This document shows positions 45,594 to 56,739 of a DNA stretch of 64,000 nucleotides, one piece after another. The DNA is from Evernia prunastri (taxonomy: Eukaryota > Ascomycota > Lecanoromycetes > Lecanorales > Parmeliaceae). Each line of letters opens with the position of its first letter. The first letter of the stretch is position 1. The notes under the pieces were generated by a model. It was not told the DNA's origin. It was given only the letters and a program-made list of their open reading frames with translations, and did no database searches. Where the stretch lies: assembly GCA_003184365.1 (NCBI GenBank), contig NKYR01000004.1, forward strand, positions 1 to 64,000. The letters run 5' to 3'. The translations under genes were made by a program, and so were the position numbers.

Positions 45594-46095
45594 AAGCCTC
45601 CAGCCGCGTTGCTTGACCCTAGAAACCTACGCCTGGCTTTCGCGTGGCAGATTGCCAATGATCATATATCAGCCCACTCGCTCTGGATCGAACATGGGCG
45701 AACATGTTTTCGTACTGGAAGTTGGTATCAGGATATTCCCCTCTTTGCAAGCGATGGATTTAGCATGTACATATGACGCATCAACGGCAGAGGAAACACA
45801 GGTGATGATGGTTTACCCCAGTCCACGGGCTGCTGCACGTGGAAGTAATATATTAATACTTGTCTTCAATACAAAACTCTACCACTGTGGCTTGCGAAGC
45901 CTTCCACCTCCTGCTCTCTCTACCGTTGATCAATTCCTTCCCCAAATTTCCCAAGTGCTACCCCCGTCTTATCTCCTACACCGTCCCCCCCTTCCCCTCT
46001 ACCTTACTCCGCAATTGCCCCGCGCGCCCGCCCGTCCGTCCGCCCGTACACCACTCACGATATCGCCTCCAGTCAATATCAAACACTCCAAACAT

Positions 46096-46122
46096 CCCCC
46101 TCCCCTCCCCTCCCCTCCCCTC
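46096..46122. repeat. (CCCCT)n microsatellite
   Basis: Five or so tandem CCCCT units lie within a C/T-rich non-coding stretch. Confidence 0.85.
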
Positions 46123-46731
46123 ACCTCATCCCACCATCTCATCCCGACCCCCGCCAAACACCACAGCACGCTCAACCAGCCCGCCATCCCGCCAGCCCGC
46201 CAAATCCGCTAACGGGCCCCGGACCCGCGCTCGAACGAGCTCTGAAAGCGAGCGTCACCTCAAAGGCTAAGGTACCCGAGGTACGCAACATACCTGCCCG
46301 TCAGTCCTATTCGAGATCTCAGAACCCCTCAATAAGCAAACAGCTCGGCGTTGGAGGACTGGGACTCAACGCTCTCTTTTGTTTGTCGGATTGGGGAAGG
46401 GGAAGGGGGAAGGGGGAGGAGAAAGGATGTTTCCTGTGCGAGGGGTTTAAGGAGAGGGTGCGTGCTGGGGAGTCGTTGTGCGGATGGGTGGATGGGTGGA
46501 TGGAGAGGAGGGGAAGAGGGAAGGATGGGGTTTGCGATTTCGAGCTGTAAACCGAGCGTCTGCTGGCTTTGTACCACATTTTGACGATCAGAGTAGTAGA
46601 GCGTGGCCGACAGTTTTCGACAAAGCGCCACCTTTCCCTCTCCCGGGTCCCGCAGACGTGGGAGTAGTCCGTATCGGGGGTGGCGAAGAAAAGGATGTTG
46701 AAAAGGGATCTAGTCGGGCGCTGCAGCTCGC

Positions 46732-47157
46732 CTATTCTGGATAGGGACCTAATAAAAAAAAACAAATAAGAAATTCGGGATTTCGTCGCAACTGCTCCGG
46801 ATCAGGAAGGGTAGAGGAGGGAGGGTTTTGGTCAATTACCGTACCTTCCTGTTCCATACCGGGGCTCGTGCTGGCAAAGTGAGGGATGTGCCAGCCAAGG
46901 GAATCCGCCGCGGATTGCTCTGCTTCGGAGAAAGAGAGGGTGCCTGTCTGAGGCTTTTCGAGAGGCTCGTGGCTGTTGGAGCAAGGGTCCTGGACGGGCG
47001 GTTTCTCGTTGAGCGAATCCCCAAGGAAAAGACCGTGGTTTGGAGGGAACATCGAATCACTCTCAGGGAACTCCTTTCCTTTGGGGTATCGTGGCCAGGA
47101 TTGAAAACGACGATATTCGAAGGTCTTCGGAATTGCTGCTGGGCTGGCTGTAATCAT
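46732..47157 (-). CDS. Unrecognised 141-residue open frame
   Basis: A single frame starts with ATG at 47157. It is rich in Pro, Ser and Glu with no signal peptide or known motif. Its composition is more protein-like than neighbouring frames (PPNHGLFLGDSLNEKP), but there is no homology or splice support. It may be one exon of a longer gene or chance. Confidence 0.3.
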   Translation of the reverse strand: MITASPAAIPKTFEYRRFQSWPRYPKGKEFPESDSMFPPNHGLFLGDSLNEKPPVQDPCSNSHEPLEKPQTGTLSFSEAEQSAADSLGWHIPHFASTSPGMEQEGTVIDQNPPSSTLPDPEQLRRNPEFLICFFLLGPYPE

Positions 47158-48187
47158 CTCCTAATGGTTGCAATATCAGAATTAAGTGCGCTCTCCTAAC
47201 TTATGCCACTTTACGCTCATCCCCTCCTCCTAACGGAAGACACTCTTGCAAGAATCCATACGGACCGGAGGCACCACATTGTCCATGGAGGGCGGCTGGT
47301 TCGCAAAGCTCAAACAGACTCGTGTCGACTCCTGGGAGGATAGCGAAGGCAAACCTAGACGTCATGTCAAGAGGGCTGACAGGTCTGATAGCTATCGTCG
47401 CTCGCAGCGCTGATGCCCCTTTTCATTTTCGAACCGGCTCCCATTGGAAGACTTCTGGGGCCTTTCGATGTCGACTTCATGACATTCTCCGCCCTGGCCC
47501 ATGGTCGGTGGATACAGAGCATTTCGAGACGATGAGGGCCGAAAGATCGACGTTGGTACTGTTGCCGACGAATTCGCAACTATGTGAACTTGACTTGTGA
47601 TCTTGATGAGACTGCGGCGGCTTGTTTTAAGCATTGGTACTTGGTAATCTTACTATTCAGCAGTCGAAGTCTCGACCTCTCCCACGAATACGGAAAAGAA
47701 AGAGAAAAGGAAGAAGAAAGAGAGGAAAAAGAAGGGCATATGTCAGCCGCTACGAGGCTCAGACCCGAACAGCATTAGCGATTATGGAACGGGTAGTGTC
47801 TCTCTCCATGTTCTGTCCCATGGCTAAAGCCTCTGCTTACACCTATAACTGCTGGTGGTGAAAGAGAGGAGCGGCACTGATGGCTCGGGCTCCGAGCTCG
47901 TGCATGTAGGACTACTGCGATTGACAGACTTGCGGCTGAATAGAGAAGAGAAAATAGGAAAGCACCACACCATTGTACCAGCCCATTCAGAACTTAACCA
48001 TCAACCCCATTAAAGGATTCACAAACTTAAGCCTTCCTTATTGTATCAATCTCAAAAAAATTCATTCTAAATATGGTCTAAGCAGCAGCGTGATGGCCGC
48101 AAGGGCCTCCTAGGTAGGATGAGATTGAGAATAGGGACACCTTCCCATGCATCCATCAATTCTTGGATATCCATCTACAATAACGCG

Positions 48188-48995
48188 TTACTCGACCTTA
48201 TGCAGAGCAGGACCTGTGCTCCCAATTGAAGACAAAGTTGGTTCGGGACTAGGCGGGGGGGCTTTCGTAATGTGCCCATACCCAATGTCCTCCCAATCCT
48301 GGCCTACGAGGAGAATATAGAAGACGTGTTCGCGAAAGGTGCTCCATGGTTGATTCATCAACTGCCAGAGCCCCGCAAGGACATCGCCTGCGACGATTTC
48401 ACGAGTCAGCACTTCGTCCACGGAGATCCACGGTAGAAACGCAATGCAGAAGAATGAGCAAGCAGGGACACCAGAAGGCAGATATAATACATCTCTGCCC
48501 TCGCAAGATGGATCTCACGTTGTGGAAGACGGTGGAAGACCCAAGCGAAAAGAGGAACTCCTTACCCAACAAAAAGTAGCTGAGTTTCGCATTCTCCAGC
48601 CCGGTAACGAGCAAATCGATTTCCACAGACTGCTCGAAGAATATGCCATCGTCGATGTACTCGCTCCCATGGCCGTCGTTTATCTTCACAATGACCTTCT
48701 GGATCGCGGCGTCGATGATCAAGTTGACGGCGTCCACGGTGAAGGTCGCACCGGTGTCCGTAATCCGCAGGACCAGCGGCGTGCCGACGATGCGGTAGTC
48801 GAACATGTTCCCGGGGACGCCGGCCGACGTCGCATTCTGGAAGATCACACCTTCTGGCCGCGTTGCTGCCGTTATCGTGCTGTTGAGCAGAGAAACGGGG
48901 TTCGTGAGAGGGATCGCCAATGTGGCCGTGGCGAGGACTTGGAGGATGAGGAAACGGAGAAGCAGTGCCCGAGGAGCGTTTGTTTTTCGCGACAT
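48188..48995 (-). CDS. Secreted hypothetical protein
   Basis: Exons on the minus strand are 48995-48566 and 48387-48188, giving 209 residues. A classic signal peptide occupies about 1-28: a basic N-region (MSRKTNAPRALLLR), a hydrophobic core FLILQVLATATLA, then a likely cleavage near IP. The mature part begins TNPVSLLNSTITAATRPEG and includes three possible N-glycosylation sites. It lacks cysteines apart from any removed with the intron and contains FDYRIVGTPLVLRIT and QSVEIDLLVTGLEN. I do not recognise the family. The 178-bp intron joins SYFLLG to DVLAGLWQLMNQPW; without it the frame reads into low-quality sequence. It is secreted or cell-wall associated by inference. Confidence 0.7.
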
Positions 48996-49888
48996 CGACG
49001 GATGCCCGGTCTGTCTACCTTTGACGACGGTGAAACATTGGGTGGAAGCACTACGTTAAAAGTTAGCTAAAATATGCCTCAACTACCTACCTCAGGTATC
49101 TGTGTAGAACCGGGAACGGTCCGTCGGCAAACGGAATCAAAAGAAGGTCTCTGCCTCAATTCGCGAGATTGCTCGCGCGAGATCGCGTAGTGGACCGAAT
49201 GGCCGGGTTCGGGGGCATCAACGGAAATCGACTGGCTCGGTATTGACGACAGATAAGCGGTGTTCAATTGGATCGGTCGATCGTTTTGTGGGGGGCTGGT
49301 GTGATTTGTGAAGACGTTGTTCGTGGTTCCGTACCCGGTCGCGAATTTCTCCGGTTCAACGTCCTAATATTTTGAATGGGTCAAAGACTTGGTGTGGCAT
49401 GTGGGCAGAGTTGGGGGGAATATGGGAGAGGAATTTGGAAAGTGAGTCTTGTGCGGAAGGTGATTAGATTCTAGTATATATAAATATGAAAACATCGTGT
49501 AGGGTTTCTTCAAGTGTGGGATTTTTGGTGCCTACAAATATCGGCGGAAGTGGTATGAGATTTGTTGTAAGCAGCCGAGATTGGAGCACTTGCTGGACGG
49601 ATGGTGTTGCTGGAAGTATTGACCCGATGTTCTAGCCCGAGAGATGGCCGGACCCAAAAACAACGGGGCGCTGGCTGGGATGGGTGGGTTGCGAAGAAGA
49701 GGATTTGAATGTTTAGATTTTTTTCTTTCTATATTCATAGGTATGGTTGACACGCGGAAAGAACTCGGCGGACTCAAACGCTGTTTCGAGCTTAGCAACA
49801 ATTACATGTCAAACCGATACGTGGGAGTAGCTTAACATACCTTCAAGGTATATCGAACTACCTTCTTCTACCATGGCAGTAGCCCATC
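48996..49888. other. Intergenic region, nothing recognised
   Basis: About 0.9 kb between two minus-strand genes. It is the probable promoter of the secreted-protein gene. No repeats or further exons were seen. Confidence 0.5.
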
Positions 49889-50212
49889 TCATCGCCTTTC
49901 GCTACCGCCGCTCCCCCAGGTAGCATCCACGCTACCCGAATCCTCATTCCGACGAACTGATTCCCTAGACCCTTCCGATCCACGTTGGCGAGAGGCGCTC
50001 GCACCGGCAGACACCTCGCCGATAGCATTCCAAGGCTGTTCTCTGGGACTTTCGGATGCCCATCTTGACATAGGTGTACGGCCACCTGAATTGGAATTGC
50101 CGTTTCTGCCAGTGGCTGTCTCGCGGGTACGATCAACGGGTAGGTATGTGGGCTTGCTCTTGGCCGTGTAGTAGCCATGCGGATTCGAGCGTTTGGTTTT
50201 GAAGGGTTCCAT
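49889..50212 (-). CDS. Small Ser/Arg/Gly-rich hypothetical protein
   Basis: An intronless frame of 107 residues starts at ATG 50212. It opens MEPFKTKRSNPHGYYTAKSK, which looks like a genuine ordered N-terminus. The rest is low complexity, rich in Ser, Arg, Gly and Glu, and probably disordered. There is no signal peptide or membrane segment. The family is unknown. It sits next to the tandem array at 50.56 kb. Confidence 0.4.
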   Translation of the reverse strand: MEPFKTKRSNPHGYYTAKSKPTYLPVDRTRETATGRNGNSNSGGRTPMSRWASESPREQPWNAIGEVSAGASASRQRGSEGSRESVRRNEDSGSVDATWGSGGSERR

Positions 50213-50559
50213 GCTTGCGGGTTTTGGATTTGTTCTGTGGTTTGAAGAAAATATGGCTCACAACTTTGTTTCTTGAAAGGCTGATAGATACCTGGTGGAG
50301 GTTGTAAGAGAGAAGAGAGGTAGGAAGAGAGGGGGAGACGTACTGTTTGTACAAATCAGGTCACAAGATCTTGATGTTGCTTGCGCGCACGTTGTACCGA
50401 GGAGGTTCAGTCAAACAGGATGCAAATCTGGAAAACACCGAATTTTTCAAACTCAGAAGAGGATGGAGATGGAAAAAATGAACATGGGGCAGAAATGTAG
50501 CGGGTTATATAGAAATTTCTGCATCTCTTTCTTACACGATGGAAACTCCATCTCCGTAA
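50213..50559. other. Short intergenic stretch
   Basis: It lies between the small ORF and the start of the tandem array. Nothing was recognised. Confidence 0.45.
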
Positions 50560-51005
50560 ATACCCAGCAAAGGGAAGCCAAATCCATAGGTGAGAAAGTT
50601 GGGCCTCAAATTAGGCAGAGCTTTGCAGTATGCAGATAAATAGGCGATCAGTACGGGCCTCATTTCAGACAGAGATCTACAGTAGAAGGCATCGATAGGT
50701 GATGAATACAGGACCCAAATCAGACCAAGGTATGCTATCCGCAGAATTGATAGGCGATGAAGGCTGGCCTCAAACCACACAGGTACTCTGAGTAGTGCCA
50801 CTAATCATTGATGTTACGGGCCTCGAATCAGACAGTGATATGCAGTGTGCAGCATACATGGATAGGCGAGGAACACGCGCCCCAAATTAGACTGAATTTT
50901 GCACTAAACAGCATGGATAGGCGAAGAATGCGGGTTTCATCCCTGACAGAAGTTTGCAGTCTGCGCTATGGGCGACTGGGGAACCCGGGCCCCAAACCCC
51001 AAACC
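50560..51005. repeat. Degenerate ~55-bp tandem array, about eight units
   Basis: Units begin with a GGGCCTCAAAT-like motif at about 50601, 50655, 50711, 50765, 50818, 50877, 50932 and 50987 (spacings 53-59 bp). Each then has a CAGACAGA-like part, a TTTGCAGTATGCAG-like part and GATAGGCGATGAA at the end. Units differ at many positions, so the array is old or under a mutational process. No long open frame runs through it. It matches no repeat class I know. Confidence 0.75.
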
Positions 51006-51059
51006 TACATGCCGTACGGATTCACCAATCATTGCGGACCAAACAGAAGAGCATAGGCT

Positions 51060-51560
51060 CCGGTGAAGGGCCCCATATCGGGGTCCCCCCCCCTTAGCCT
51101 GAAGAGAGATGGATACTTCGGGTGCCAAGTCATGATGCGCGCTAGAGTGATCGCAAGGGACAGTGGTTGTTCTAGAGCTTGAGAGGAGGGGCCTCATATC
51201 GGCGTATTTCCAGGCTCGTATAGTCCTAGGATTGATTATGTATAATTTTAATTGGATCTGCCTGAAGGCCTCAATCAGAGTAGGTCACCGCCCTTTGCTT
51301 GTAAGGCTGGTAGAGAGCCCCCTCTTGGTGTTTCTCGAGGCCGATGAAATCTGGCTATCTCGGGAGCTCAGCAAGATCCATGGTAATGCCGATCTCAGTG
51401 TAGGACAAAACCTTTCAGAGGTTGAGAGAAGGGGCCTCATATCGGTGCCCTTCCAGGCTTAGCGTAGCCCGGGTTTGATTAGGTGTATTGCTGATTGGAT
51501 CTGTCTGAGGGCCTCAAACACAGCAGGCACTGCCTTCAATCTTGGAATGGTAGGAAAAAG
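51060..51560. repeat. Diverged tandem duplication with 243-bp period (possible 121-bp sub-period)
   Basis: The block from TTGAGAGGAGGGGCCTCATA (51179) through GGTAG near 51312 recurs from 51422 to about 51552, at an offset of 243 bp. Shared pieces include GGGGCCTCATATCGG, TTCCAGGCT, ATTGGATCTG, GGCCTCAA and a closing GGTAG. Related half-unit motifs near 51068 and 51310 suggest a 121-bp sub-period. The GGCCTC core also opens the neighbouring 55-bp units. Confidence 0.65.
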
Positions 51561-51951
51561 GTCATGTCACCCGCTCTTACAAGTTGTGAGGCTGTATCCG
51601 GATAGCCACCTTGTACTCTGCCTCGCTTAGCTCACGCTAAGTGATTTGCGCAGCATTTGCAGCTGGGGCCACCAATGAGGGCACTTGCTTTATAATCATG
51701 CATGGCCTTGAAGGGGCCACGAATCAAATTCACCTGGGATCACATTACAAGGCTGACCCAGTGGTGGGTCTTCCCCGCCCTCATCTGGTACTAAAGCGCG
51801 GTCTTTCCACCTTTCCTTTTTTCCCTTTTCCTTTTCTTATTCACTCCTTTCGTGAGTTTGGGAGTGCCTCTACGACTTGGGCTTTGGCCCGAGTTGCCCA
51901 AATCGACCGCCACAGTCCACAGCGCATTTTTCTCTAAGCTCGAGCCTGTTC
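51561..51951. other. Intergenic, probable promoter of the C2H2 gene
   Basis: About 0.4 kb with a T/C-rich stretch (51805-51850) before the predicted start. No other feature was recognised. Confidence 0.45.
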
Positions 51952-53123
51952 ATGAGCAGGTAATGTTCCTTCAGTCTCGTCCACCGCCCAAAGCCGCCGG
52001 CTGATGTGAAGTCTCAGGCTCTTCCTCAAATAATCCTGCAGCTGATACAGCGCGGAGACCAGCCGTCTTCGCGCGACCAGCATCCCCGCACAACAAGATG
52101 ATCATCACATAACGCATGATGAGCCCGGCCCGCCTTTACTACGGAACGGCTTTCAGCAAGTTGCGCTTTTACCCAATGGATCTGTTCACTCGTTCGATCG
52201 ACGTTGGACCACGACAGCTGAAGATACCTTCCTCTGTTTACCCTACACAGCTGAAGTTCTCGCCCCTAAAAACATCTCTCTTTTTGATTCGATACGGACA
52301 GGTCCGCCGAACGCACAAGAGTCTACCTGGTATTCAAGCCTCCATATTGGAGGTCCACCACCGGGATATGCGCCTCTGTTCGGGCTTGAGCCAGACTCTG
52401 AAGGGTATGGCATGTCCTCTTCGGGCGGGAATTGTGATGAGGAACCGCTAAATCCAGACGCGGAATCTACTGTCGATTTCAACTTCGATTCAACCTTATA
52501 CTTTGATCACAGCATTCAGTCTTCGTTCTCGTTTTCAGACCCTTCTTGTGCAAACCCGCACAGTTATGGTACACCAACGGGAGCTCCTACTTACTTGGCC
52601 ACTTCTAGCATATCTGAAACGCTTTCACCCTTGCTGTCCTCGACTTTCGCTTCGAATGCTTCTCGATCCAACACCTTGTCTTCAGGTCCGTGGACAGATT
52701 GTGCATCTCCCGATCATTCGCTCCAGGCAAACGATTCTCAACCTAAACGTCTGGCACTACCGCCGGCTCGAACCATGAGGTGCGCAATTTGCTCACGAAC
52801 CTTTGCGTCCGAGGTTCGGCTCGCGTGAGTACCACAAGCAACCACTGTGCACGTCGTTCTAATCGTGAAATTCTAGTAGTCACGCAAGTGTCCATGCCAT
52901 ATTCGCTTGTGATGTCGAAGGCTGCGGGAAGGATTTCACAACCGCCAAAGACCTTCGCCGCCACCGAGGGACTGTCCACGCTGACAGATTGACAACGCCG
53001 TCGCTATTGCTTTCCTGCCAGGAAAGTGGCTGTCACTACAGCACACGTCGAAAAGACCATCTTAAGCGTCATCTGACACGACATCCACAGAAGCTAAAAA
53101 AGCCATATGAGGACCCGCGGTGA
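51952..53123 (+). CDS. C2H2 zinc-finger protein, probable transcription factor
   Basis: Proposed exons are 51952-51959, 52051-52824 and 52877-53123, giving 342 residues. The N-terminal two-thirds is Ser/Pro/Thr-rich and likely disordered or activating. Three zinc fingers lie at about 255-335: CAICSRTF...SHASVH, CDVEGCGKDF...HRGTVH and CQESGCHYSTRRKDHLKRHLTRH. The last two have the CxxxxC spacing of fungal developmental regulators. Exons 2 and 3 are well supported by frame and a GTGAGT donor. The 8-base first exon (ATGAGCAG) is inferred: the open frame extends to a stop near 52042 without an ATG, and the GTAATG...ATACAG intron gives a start. If this is wrong, the first in-frame ATG is at 52412. 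Confidence 0.75.
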
Positions 53124-53515
53124 TAGGTGTGTTGATGTGAGGAGCAAAGGATCTAGTAGTCTTGGTGATCGATTAGTTGGGTACCTGTTCGCTCGCTGTC
53201 TTGTTGTCGCTGTTTAATAGTTTTCGCGTGGTTTGGGATGCGTCTGGTTTGGATGACTGTCTTGTGTGGCGGTTTGTAGCGTTCGACTGTATCGCCGGGA
53301 CAACGCGCCGTGGGAAGAGAAAGGGTAGGGTAGGAAAGGGAAAGGGAAGTTGGAAGGGAGGGTTAGCTTTCGCGTAGTTTGAATTGCGTCTGGTGTCTGC
53401 GATGTACCGCTGACTTCGAGAAGACCCAGTCCTAACCAGCACTTCTTTGGCCTTTGAGACACCCCAAGCTCTGTGACATCGCAGCGAAAGCCAGCTCTTT
53501 CTTCTGGGCGTACCT
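53124..53515. other. Convergent intergenic spacer
   Basis: This 0.4-kb stretch lies between two 3' ends. A short diverged direct repeat is present: TTTCGCGTGGTTTGGGATGC near 53221 and TTTCGCGTAGTTTGAATTGC near 53369, each followed by GTCTGGT. Confidence 0.5.
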
Positions 53516-54987
53516 TCATTTTGGAGGCAACCCCAGTAATGAGCCTAAGTGCTGAAGCAGATGGTGTTCCTCTCTTCCTAAGCTGTGCTCCTGCAATCTT
53601 TTTATTCGCAACTCCCAGTAAGCCTCCTCATTAATGGTATCTCGAAGGTCCTTGTCTGAGAGCTACTCATCATTATACGCTCCACGTGGAGAAGAGAATA
53701 GCTATTGCAATTTCAAAGGATGGACTTACAGGTAACATTCGAGTCTGACGGGCAATCGTGAATTGGCAGACCTCTTCGGTCCACCGCTTGCACCCCCTCA
53801 TCGCTGACTGCGATGAGTTTTTTCATGGTTCTGACAGCGACATGCTCTGGCAAGACGAACAGACCCAACGCTGCACGTGAGACACGCTGAGGATCACCAT
53901 TGTCAAAGACATAAGCTCTTGACGCGCGTAGAAATCTACTGATGACACCTAGATTCTCATCGAAATCCTTCGCGAATTGCAGCCTTACTTTCTGCAACTC
54001 TCTTTGGTGAGATGCCTGAAGAGCGGACACTTTTGGCTGCAGCATTCGTCGCAGCTCGTCTTCTTCTGATTCCAAGAGAGGACCGAGAGAATCATCTCTT
54101 TTCGAGGCCTTGGCGTTCAAAATGCCTTCTCCACTGTTGTCAGATGCCACGTCGTCGTCTAACGCTGTAGGGTCTTTGGTAGTGTGATGTGCTTTGGCTG
54201 CTCTTTTCGCGCGCCTTGCAAGTCTTTGTCGATCTCTCGCTCGTTCGATCTGCTCTGCTGACTTCGGCTTTCGCTTTTTCACAGAATCTGTGGTGGTAGT
54301 AGTGCATTGAGACCGTGAAACGCTGTCACCTACAGACCCTGCGGAGTTGCTGCTACAAATCTTAGCAGCCGGCAGGTCTGTATTTGTGCAGCCTTCGCAC
54401 TGCCTTTCTCGCTGATTTCCTCTTGAAATTTCCGGCCTATCGCTGAGCCTGATTCCCGGCGAGACAGGGTCTTGGTTCGCGCTTCTCCCTCGTACCGCTC
54501 CCCATTGGTTGGCCTCATTACCCGCATGCCCTGAAAATTTATTGCCTAGACCCAAGTGGTCAGCGTATGTAGTGATCTCGGGATCAGTCAGCGCTAGGTA
54601 AGCATAGTCTCCATCTAATATGGAGTCAGAAGTTTTAATTCGGAAGGCAATTTCAAAAGGCGTGGGGGAGGCAGAGGTGACGTGATCCGAGCTAAGGAAG
54701 GTACTTTCAGCCATAGGAACCGATGACTGCGGCTTCCCGTTCATCGAGGTCAGTGATTTTGCTGTTTGATATGACCTCTTCAGATCCCCGATTCGGCTCA
54801 AATTTCTATCTGTCACAGGCTTTTGCAAAGCTTTGAAACCCTCTAGATCTGAAGGTTCTCCTTTCACTCCTTCCGTTGGCCGCCCCTTCTTACTGTGCGT
54901 GAAAGAGTATGACTGCGCAATCGACATATTGTCTGCATGGATGGTGTCTATCTTTTTGGTATGTCGACGGCCGCGGCTGGAGGGCAT
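53516..54987 (-). CDS. Unrecognised basic, probably nuclear protein
   Basis: Exons on the minus strand are 54987-53730 and 53655-53516, giving 465 residues. The N-terminus is basic (MPSSRGRRHTKKID). The middle is Ser/Thr-rich. A highly basic helix at about 242-275 (KKRKPKSAEQIERARDRQR, then ARRAKRAAKAHH) looks like a nuclear signal or nucleic-acid-binding segment. A predicted coiled coil follows near 310-350 (LESEEDELRRMLQPKV, then SHQRELQKVRLQFAKDFDE). The second exon adds KDLRDTINEEAYWELRIKR and ends GLLGLPPK in Leu/His-rich sequence. The 74-bp intron is supported because it extends the frame with protein-like sequence at a GTAAGT donor. It is not a clear bZIP: there is no Asn/Arg-spaced basic motif. 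No function can be assigned. Confidence 0.65.
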
Positions 54988-56739
54988 GGCTCAAAATTGT
55001 ATGTCGTAGCGTAGTATGAATCTGGACCAAACCAGATCTCAGAGAATTTCAAATGCGTGATGGCAATGAATGCGTAGAATGTCATAAGGATCAATGCTGG
55101 TGTATGAAGATAAAGCTGAGAGCTCTGCGTGATGGAGCCCGAGGCCTGAATAGAGAGATCAATACTATTGCTGCCTTAGGGAGGGTCACAAATAAGCCGA
55201 GATAGAAGAGCCAGTGAGAAGTGAGTCTAATTTTCGGTGATCTATTTGAAGGTGTAGTGCGTCTCTATGCACAGCATATACACAGATTAAGCTTCACAAG
55301 TCAAAGTAGCTGGTGGAGATGCCGCATGCTATCGAGTGAGACAGACCCGAGAGGTGCGGGCGTGAGCCGGTCAAGTTTGGGACAAGGCTGCAGGCAGGTG
55401 TCATTATCCAATAATATACGATTACTGAAATTGAGGCCTCCAACGACAGCCACTCATTTCCTCGGCTGCGCAGCCAATGATTGACGAGGTGCGTGAGACA
55501 CCCCACGTCGTGCTCAAAAATTGGCCAAACTCGCGATAGATGTTGGAAGGCCATAACAATTTTTCTCAGAGATTGGCAATTGTGCTCTCTGTCAGCGTTT
55601 GCTTATTTGCCTAGTGCCTTCCATGCATTCCATGCATATTCCATCATTGTTGCATTCATATAGCTAGCCACTCCTTACCCTCATCAAGCCAAAAATATGG
55701 CTGATGGCCCCATGGCTAGACTCACTATGCACTTTCTATCACCACTGCTGTGCCCCGCTGAGACTCTCGACTGCGGGGACTGCTCGAGAAGCTCTCGTAA
55801 ATGTTTCGGGCCAGGAAGGAGTATCTGAGCGTTGTAAGAAATCGTATTTTAATCTAATCACAGAATGAGCACTGTGAGTCTTTCCTACATATAAACCAAA
55901 TTAACAGCAGGAAAGCGCTCCCTCATCATCTCCCTACTCTGTGCTCCACATGTCTTCGTGGAGATACACTCACCATATCCTGAGACTATCCTAGGCACCT
56001 CACGTTAAATTATCATGCGCCAAGTGGCCGAGTAGAGAATCCATTGCTACTCATAAAGCGTGTGAATAATGCAACGCCACTTGCCGTTGTCGTACTTGAC
56101 CCACCGTCACGAGCTCCGACCCGTGTACAAAGTCTACATCGAAAAACAGTGACTCTCAACGCGACTGCCCCCAATTTTCGATTAGCAGTCCCAAGTGTCT
56201 AGAGAATACCACAATTCGCCAAGCATCAATCACCGTCACTCAATATCAGACACGTCTCAGGTGGGTATCGACTGTGACATCCTTGCTGCTGCGAGTATCA
56301 TCCTGCTGGAATAGACGTTGCGACGAATGATACTACCGCCGTACCACGACTGTGTGTAGTAGAAACGAGGTTCGGCTCCGGGATACTGGTAGCGTTGATG
56401 GCGCTGGAGAGGGGGTCTCTAATCACTTGGTGTCCCGCCGGCCGGCACGGGATGCATGACCCAAAAAATATCAAAGAGATACCCTTGGCTATTAGGATCA
56501 TCGCCCGCGGTCGCCATCAATGCACTGAGATGTTCGAGGTCGCTTGTGGACAGCCCGCTTGACGAGGAGCCGTTCGATACTACGTCGTCGTGTAAGCTGA
56601 CAACTGCTGGAAAGCTGCTCACCGTAGTAGTGTGGTGGTGGAAGAATCAATTATCTGGGTCCTGAGAATTTGACTCTTTCCGACCGCAGAACGGATGGCC
56701 TTCGTATTGAGCGTCGTATGTTTGGTACAGACGAACTAT
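54988..56739. other. Intergenic region, nothing firmly recognised
   Basis: About 1.75 kb. Short minus-strand frames at 56298-56622 are Ser/Thr/Ala-rich and could be 3' parts of the decayed wall-protein-like remnant next door, but the frames do not link. Confidence 0.4.

Larger units (their letters stand above)
45594..48187. other. Intergenic region, C-rich and simple repeats
   Basis: About 2.6 kb. It holds a long C/T-rich plus strand (45890-46200), a CCCCT repeat, a GGATG/GGTGGAT repeat near 46483-46506, and several short frames. The best of these (46732-47157, minus) is listed separately at low confidence. Confidence 0.5.

Noticed and set aside
45331..46212. A 293-residue plus-strand open frame
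   Set aside because: It starts inside the last exon of the MARVEL-like gene in another frame and continues into a C/T-rich tract. Its composition is that of a shadow frame plus low complexity.
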